From Granulicella sp. L60 (GTDB lineage: Bacteria > Acidobacteriota > Terriglobia > Terriglobales > Acidobacteriaceae): 64,000 nt of DNA. The translations under genes and the position numbers were made by a program. The number at the start of each line of letters is the position of its first letter. Position 1 is the stretch's first letter. Under the pieces are notes generated by a model that saw only the letters and a program-made list of their open reading frames with translations, searched no databases and had not been told where the DNA came from. Below are positions 60,588 through 64,000 of the stretch, piece by piece. The DNA lies in NCBI RefSeq assembly GCF_009765825.1, contig NZ_LMUR01000001.1:1-64000 (forward strand), written 5' to 3'.

Positions 60588-61439
60588 TCAGTGATTGGTG
60601 AGTGCTCCGGTGACCATGCTGTTGACGCTCCCTGATGCTGTGGCCCTGCTTTTCACGAGGGCGTTATCGTGGGCGATCCGTCCTGCCTCCTGGCGTAGTT
60701 GAGCTGCCAGCATCTTTTGCATGTAGGCTTGGCACCTTAGGTTGGCTATTTGGGCTTCGGCCGTCAGAAACGGGTTGGAGCCAGGGGTACTCGTGGCAAC
60801 CTGGTTCTCCATAAGGTTTGTTGCCTGCAGGGTGACGTCTTGGGCCTGATCCGCAATAAGCGTGGTCTTTAGATTTTGCTGGCTCAGCGCGTCATCCATG
60901 TCCATCATCACGCGGTCCTGGGGCCTCGCGGCATTTGCCGGAGGGACGGCTCCGTAGTTCGTCGTGAAGCTTGTCTGCAGGGACGGAATCTGTGTCGACA
61001 GACGGCTATGCAGGAGCGTTTCAAACTGCTGCGGTCCGGGCAGAACTGCACTGCTGAACTTTGTCGTAAAGATCTGGTTCATCTGATTGCGGTAGGTATT
61101 GATAGAGTTCGAAACGAATCCGCGCGCTTGATTCAGAGCGGCCAGAGGCCACATCGTGGTTTGGTAGAGCTGCTGAACCTGCTGCTTGATCTGGTTGATA
61201 GCCTTAAGCGCACTACCCATATCCGTCTGGATGGAACTGAAGATGGAGTCGAAGACACTGAGGAACTGTCCGTGAGCCAGACGCGGGACCGCGAAACATA
61301 CCTCCACAACGAGAATGGTTACCGCAAGTCGCTTCTTCCACCAGGACGATCTGGATATTTTGCTGGCACCCGCCGTCTCCCCGGCGCACCCAGCCCTATT
61401 GAGGGTCAACTCGGTCGTGGTCATCGTTTCGTCATTCAT
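60588..61439 (-). CDS. VirB5-like pilus-tip protein, first copy
   Basis: 283 residues. A signal-anchor (LAVTILVVEVCFAVPRLAHG), helical body with TTMWPLAALNQARGFVSNSI and C-terminal NSMVTGALTNH. Overlaps the VirB4 stop by 4 nt. Tandem paralogue of the following gene. Divergence is high, suggesting two distinct subunits rather than a recent copy. Confidence 0.72.
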   Translation of the reverse strand: MNDETMTTTELTLNRAGCAGETAGASKISRSSWWKKRLAVTILVVEVCFAVPRLAHGQFLSVFDSIFSSIQTDMGSALKAINQIKQQVQQLYQTTMWPLAALNQARGFVSNSINTYRNQMNQIFTTKFSSAVLPGPQQFETLLHSRLSTQIPSLQTSFTTNYGAVPPANAARPQDRVMMDMDDALSQQNLKTTLIADQAQDVTLQATNLMENQVATSTPGSNPFLTAEAQIANLRCQAYMQKMLAAQLRQEAGRIAHDNALVKSRATASGSVNSMVTGALTNH

Positions 61440-64000
61440 CGGATTAGTCCCTCCAGTACTTCACCCGAGCGCTCTTCGGGAAGAGGAGCGAGCTCTGCCA
61501 GGCCGCGCGGGTAGGATTGGGCCAGGGCTTCATATGCAGACAGCAATGGCATATCGTCGTGTTTCCTCATCCACCACTTTCGATAGGTGCGTTCCCGCGG
61601 ATAGGTGGTGGTGATCCAGTAGTCCACGGGAGTCGGGGCAATTCGAATGACATGCGTGGACTCGGCCTTTTCTCCGATGGCAATGAGGAACTCAGCGCTG
61701 TGGCCTTTCTTCGGCTGTGCGAATCCTTTGATCTGATTGATGGCCGTCTCATTCAAGTGCATGTGTTCGCGATGAGCGGTCATGTCGCCAGGCTGTTTGC
61801 CTATGATCTTCGTGCTGGCGTTCTTGGCGATGCCGATGCCATATGGATTGGGCTTAGCGGGCGTGCCAACAATCTGTTCCGGGGTCTGGCCGATTGCCCA
61901 AACGCTTGCGTATCGTTTGCGCGCCGTAAGAAAGTCTCGCTCGACGGTCGCCGCCAGAATGGGAGTGTCGAAAACAACCTTGCACTCATCGATCATGCTC
62001 AAGCTCGGATGGCCGCTCACGCCAGAAGTTCGATGGATTGAAGTGTGAGCAATCTGGAGGCTCATCGCGCCTTCGAGCCTGGGGTCGTTCTTCAGCTTGT
62101 CGATGTTGAAGTAGAGCCAGGGACTGTCGAGAGGGACTGTGGTAGGCCGATCAAAGAGCTTCGCATAAGGTCCCTCGTCCACCCAGGCCCGAAGTTTCGT
62201 CGCTGCTAAGCGTGCCATTTCGTTGATCTTCTGATTGCGATCCCGGTCTTGCCAATGAGCTAGTTCTGCAGCGAAATCCCCAAAGAGTGGAATGGGGTTG
62301 GAGGACTTTGAACTGCAACGCTTGTATGTCGACGTAATCGCGGCGAGTAACACGCTGTCCAATAGATCGATGTCCAGGTCCGGAGGTGTGTTCTCTCCCA
62401 ACATGTGGCGGGTCAGGTTCTTTATGTATGAGACCTGGTCATTCGATGGTCTGAGTTCTCCCTTCGGGAGATCCCAGGAATTGATAGTTGCATCGCTATC
62501 CAGGGATACTTCGATCATTTGGCTGCCCATCAACTCGATCAAAGGGCGATAGGAATCCCCGCTCTCGATAATGGAGATCAACGCATTGCTCCGGGCCGCC
62601 ATCAGCAATAGTTGTTGGGCCAAGAGGGTCTTGCCTCCTCCGGTTGTGGCCATAAGCAAACCATTCGCATCCGATAAGCTGGGATCGAACATGGAATATG
62701 GAATGAGCTGACGATAGGGTGTTTCGAACAGGATGAGTGGACTGCGACGGGTTCCTGTCCAAGGCATTTCTACCGGGACGAGATCGGCGACGTTCGACGT
62801 GAGCATGTCCTGATCGCGCTTATCTGGGTCACCCATTCCGGGCAGCGTTCCGAGAAAGATGCGACGCTTCGCGATCGTCTCGGTGACGGCTTTACCTCCG
62901 TTCATATGCGTAAAGCCGTTCAGCACCTCTTGGGTCCGGTTCGCTAACTCACGTTCCGCCTGCTCAAGCTCACCGAAAGTCGCTGCGTGCCGCGATGTCC
63001 GGACGATTACCGACAGGCTCAGTTTTGCCGTTTTGAGGGAACTCGAAATGATGTCGCGCTGAACCTGGAGAAGTTGCGCCTGCGCGACTTCGGCCTCGGG
63101 ATTTACCTTGAAATTGCCATTCGCATCCTTCTGCGCAGCGGTCATCTTCTGTAGCCGCTTCTTGTATCCCTTGAGAACCTTCACCTGATCGGGGATGACA
63201 ACCTGTGCATTGACGACCACCGGGAAGCCAAGCGTGGAGAATTTTTGCAACATTCCGGGGAAGGTAGCGTCTGGGAGTTCCTTGAGGCTAATCACGGAGT
63301 AGAGATAACCGTCGATGTTGAGGTAAGTTTCGGTCTCATTGAGGATGCTCGACTGAGTTACTTGTTCTCGAGCGCTGCGATAGACCAACATCTCTTCGCC
63401 CGGAACATAAGCGCGATGATCACGGCGGGTGGGATGCTGGGAATGTTTCAGCTCCTCGAATAACTCCTGGGTCGAAAGCCGGCCGGGACCCAGAGCCGCG
63501 ACCTCCATCGAGGCTTCGACACCCCGGAGAATCGACTCAAACTCGGCCAGATAGGTCTCGTGCTCTTTGCGGGTGCGCTGAATCGCCTTCTTCTGGCTGA
63601 CAGTGAAACCGCCGAGCTTCCTGTTTTGTTGCGCTGAGTGATACAGCTTAGCGTGAATCCGAGGGTCCCAGATGAAATAGATATGAAGCCGCGGCTCGAA
63701 GTAATAACCGCTTTGTTCCTTTTGCCGCCACATCCGAAGTCGATGCGCATCGAGGGCCATGACGTCCGCCCTGTCCATCCGTCGTTGGTCGACGTAACTG
63801 TCCAGCAGTTCTCCAAGGTGCTCGGAGATTTCATATCGGAACTGAACGCGCATGCTGACGTCAGGAACACCACGAAACAAAGCTTCGAGCTTCATTTTGG
63901 ATTCGTTACGGTCTCTGTCCGTGGCAAAGTAGGAGAGCACTCCTGTCAGTTCATAACCGGCGACAAACGCCCCATTGGTCCGCACCATGACGTTGTCGCC
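61436..64000 (-). CDS. VirB4/TrbE-like secretion ATPase, 5' end outside window
   Basis: At least 850 residues are visible; the frame is open to the edge, so the true start may be upstream of the Met at 63988. The N-terminal domain of VirB4 type is followed by the motor domain: Walker A ATTGGGKTLLAQQ (447-459 from that Met), Walker B HPSLSMIDECKVVFD, and a Gln-containing TPEQIVG motif. VirB4 drives pilus assembly and substrate transport, and is the most conserved T4SS component. It heads the operon that continues leftward. Confidence 0.93.
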   Translation of the reverse strand, partial: GDNVMVRTNGAFVAGYELTGVLSYFATDRDRNESKMKLEALFRGVPDVSMRVQFRYEISEHLGELLDSYVDQRRMDRADVMALDAHRLRMWRQKEQSGYYFEPRLHIYFIWDPRIHAKLYHSAQQNRKLGGFTVSQKKAIQRTRKEHETYLAEFESILRGVEASMEVAALGPGRLSTQELFEELKHSQHPTRRDHRAYVPGEEMLVYRSAREQVTQSSILNETETYLNIDGYLYSVISLKELPDATFPGMLQKFSTLGFPVVVNAQVVIPDQVKVLKGYKKRLQKMTAAQKDANGNFKVNPEAEVAQAQLLQVQRDIISSSLKTAKLSLSVIVRTSRHAATFGELEQAERELANRTQEVLNGFTHMNGGKAVTETIAKRRIFLGTLPGMGDPDKRDQDMLTSNVADLVPVEMPWTGTRRSPLILFETPYRQLIPYSMFDPSLSDANGLLMATTGGGKTLLAQQLLLMAARSNALISIIESGDSYRPLIELMGSQMIEVSLDSDATINSWDLPKGELRPSNDQVSYIKNLTRHMLGENTPPDLDIDLLDSVLLAAITSTYKRCSSKSSNPIPLFGDFAAELAHWQDRDRNQKINEMARLAATKLRAWVDEGPYAKLFDRPTTVPLDSPWLYFNIDKLKNDPRLEGAMSLQIAHTSIHRTSGVSGHPSLSMIDECKVVFDTPILAATVERDFLTARKRYASVWAIGQTPEQIVGTPAKPNPYGIGIAKNASTKIIGKQPGDMTAHREHMHLNETAINQIKGFAQPKKGHSAEFLIAIGEKAESTHVIRIAPTPVDYWITTTYPRERTYRKWWMRKHDDMPLLSAYEALAQSYPRGLAELAPLPEERSGEVLEGLIR

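Overview
The window looks like a mosaic accessory stretch of an Acidobacteriota (Terriglobia-type) genome or megaplasmid. This placement is inference from gene content: an Oar-like TonB-dependent receptor with an N-terminal carboxypeptidase-regulatory domain, a LytS/LytTR pair, a very large orphan membrane protein, and moderate GC content. No rRNA or tRNA gene was recognised. 

Region 1 (1-10.7 kb): the left edge cuts a group II intron whose reverse transcriptase is on the minus strand (5' end near 955). Next come a twin-arginine-tagged SDR dehydrogenase and its AraC regulator, divergent from a double-cupin gene with a clear terminator. A plus-strand cassette of TonB-dependent receptor, LytS-type kinase and LytTR regulator follows, then an SDR remnant and a cold-shock gene. 

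Region 2 (10.9-22.6 kb): a redox/detoxification patchwork. Three TetR genes are each divergent from a reductase or peroxidase-like gene, and each divergent promoter carries two palindromes 33-35 bp apart. The region also holds an old-yellow-enzyme reductase, an alpha/beta hydrolase lacking its nucleophile serine, a small monooxygenase and an AhpD-like protein. An AraC gene is reduced to its C-terminus beside an 826-residue nuclease-NTPase fusion that is a plausible one-gene defence system. An IS481-family element with 39-bp inverted repeats lies just downstream. 

Region 3 (22.8-33.5 kb): typical mobile-element cargo: DUF932 protein, SRAP-family protein with substituted catalytic residues, TIR-like protein, small zinc-ribbon proteins, a frameshifted HTH gene, a 1276-residue membrane/periplasmic-binding protein of unknown role, and a PIN/Phd-type toxin-antitoxin pair. 

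Region 4 (33.5-64 kb, all minus strand): the backbone of a conjugative plasmid or integrative conjugative element. It contains a PRTRC cassette (C, F, B, ThiF and E recognised; A, D and ParB not seen), a replication/recombination block (Rad52-like annealing protein, SSB, archaeo-eukaryotic-type primase, PAPS-reductase-like protein, replication-relaxation-like protein) and a type IV secretion operon (VirB4, two tandem VirB5-like proteins, VirB6, VirB8, VirB9, VirD4-like coupling ATPase). Within the secretion operon is an 854-residue protein whose motifs match the double-psi-beta-barrel RNA polymerases of the QDE-1/eukaryotic RdRP/YonO class. This is the most unusual object in the window. No relaxase, VirB10, VirB11 or integrase was recognised, so the element continues past the right edge.
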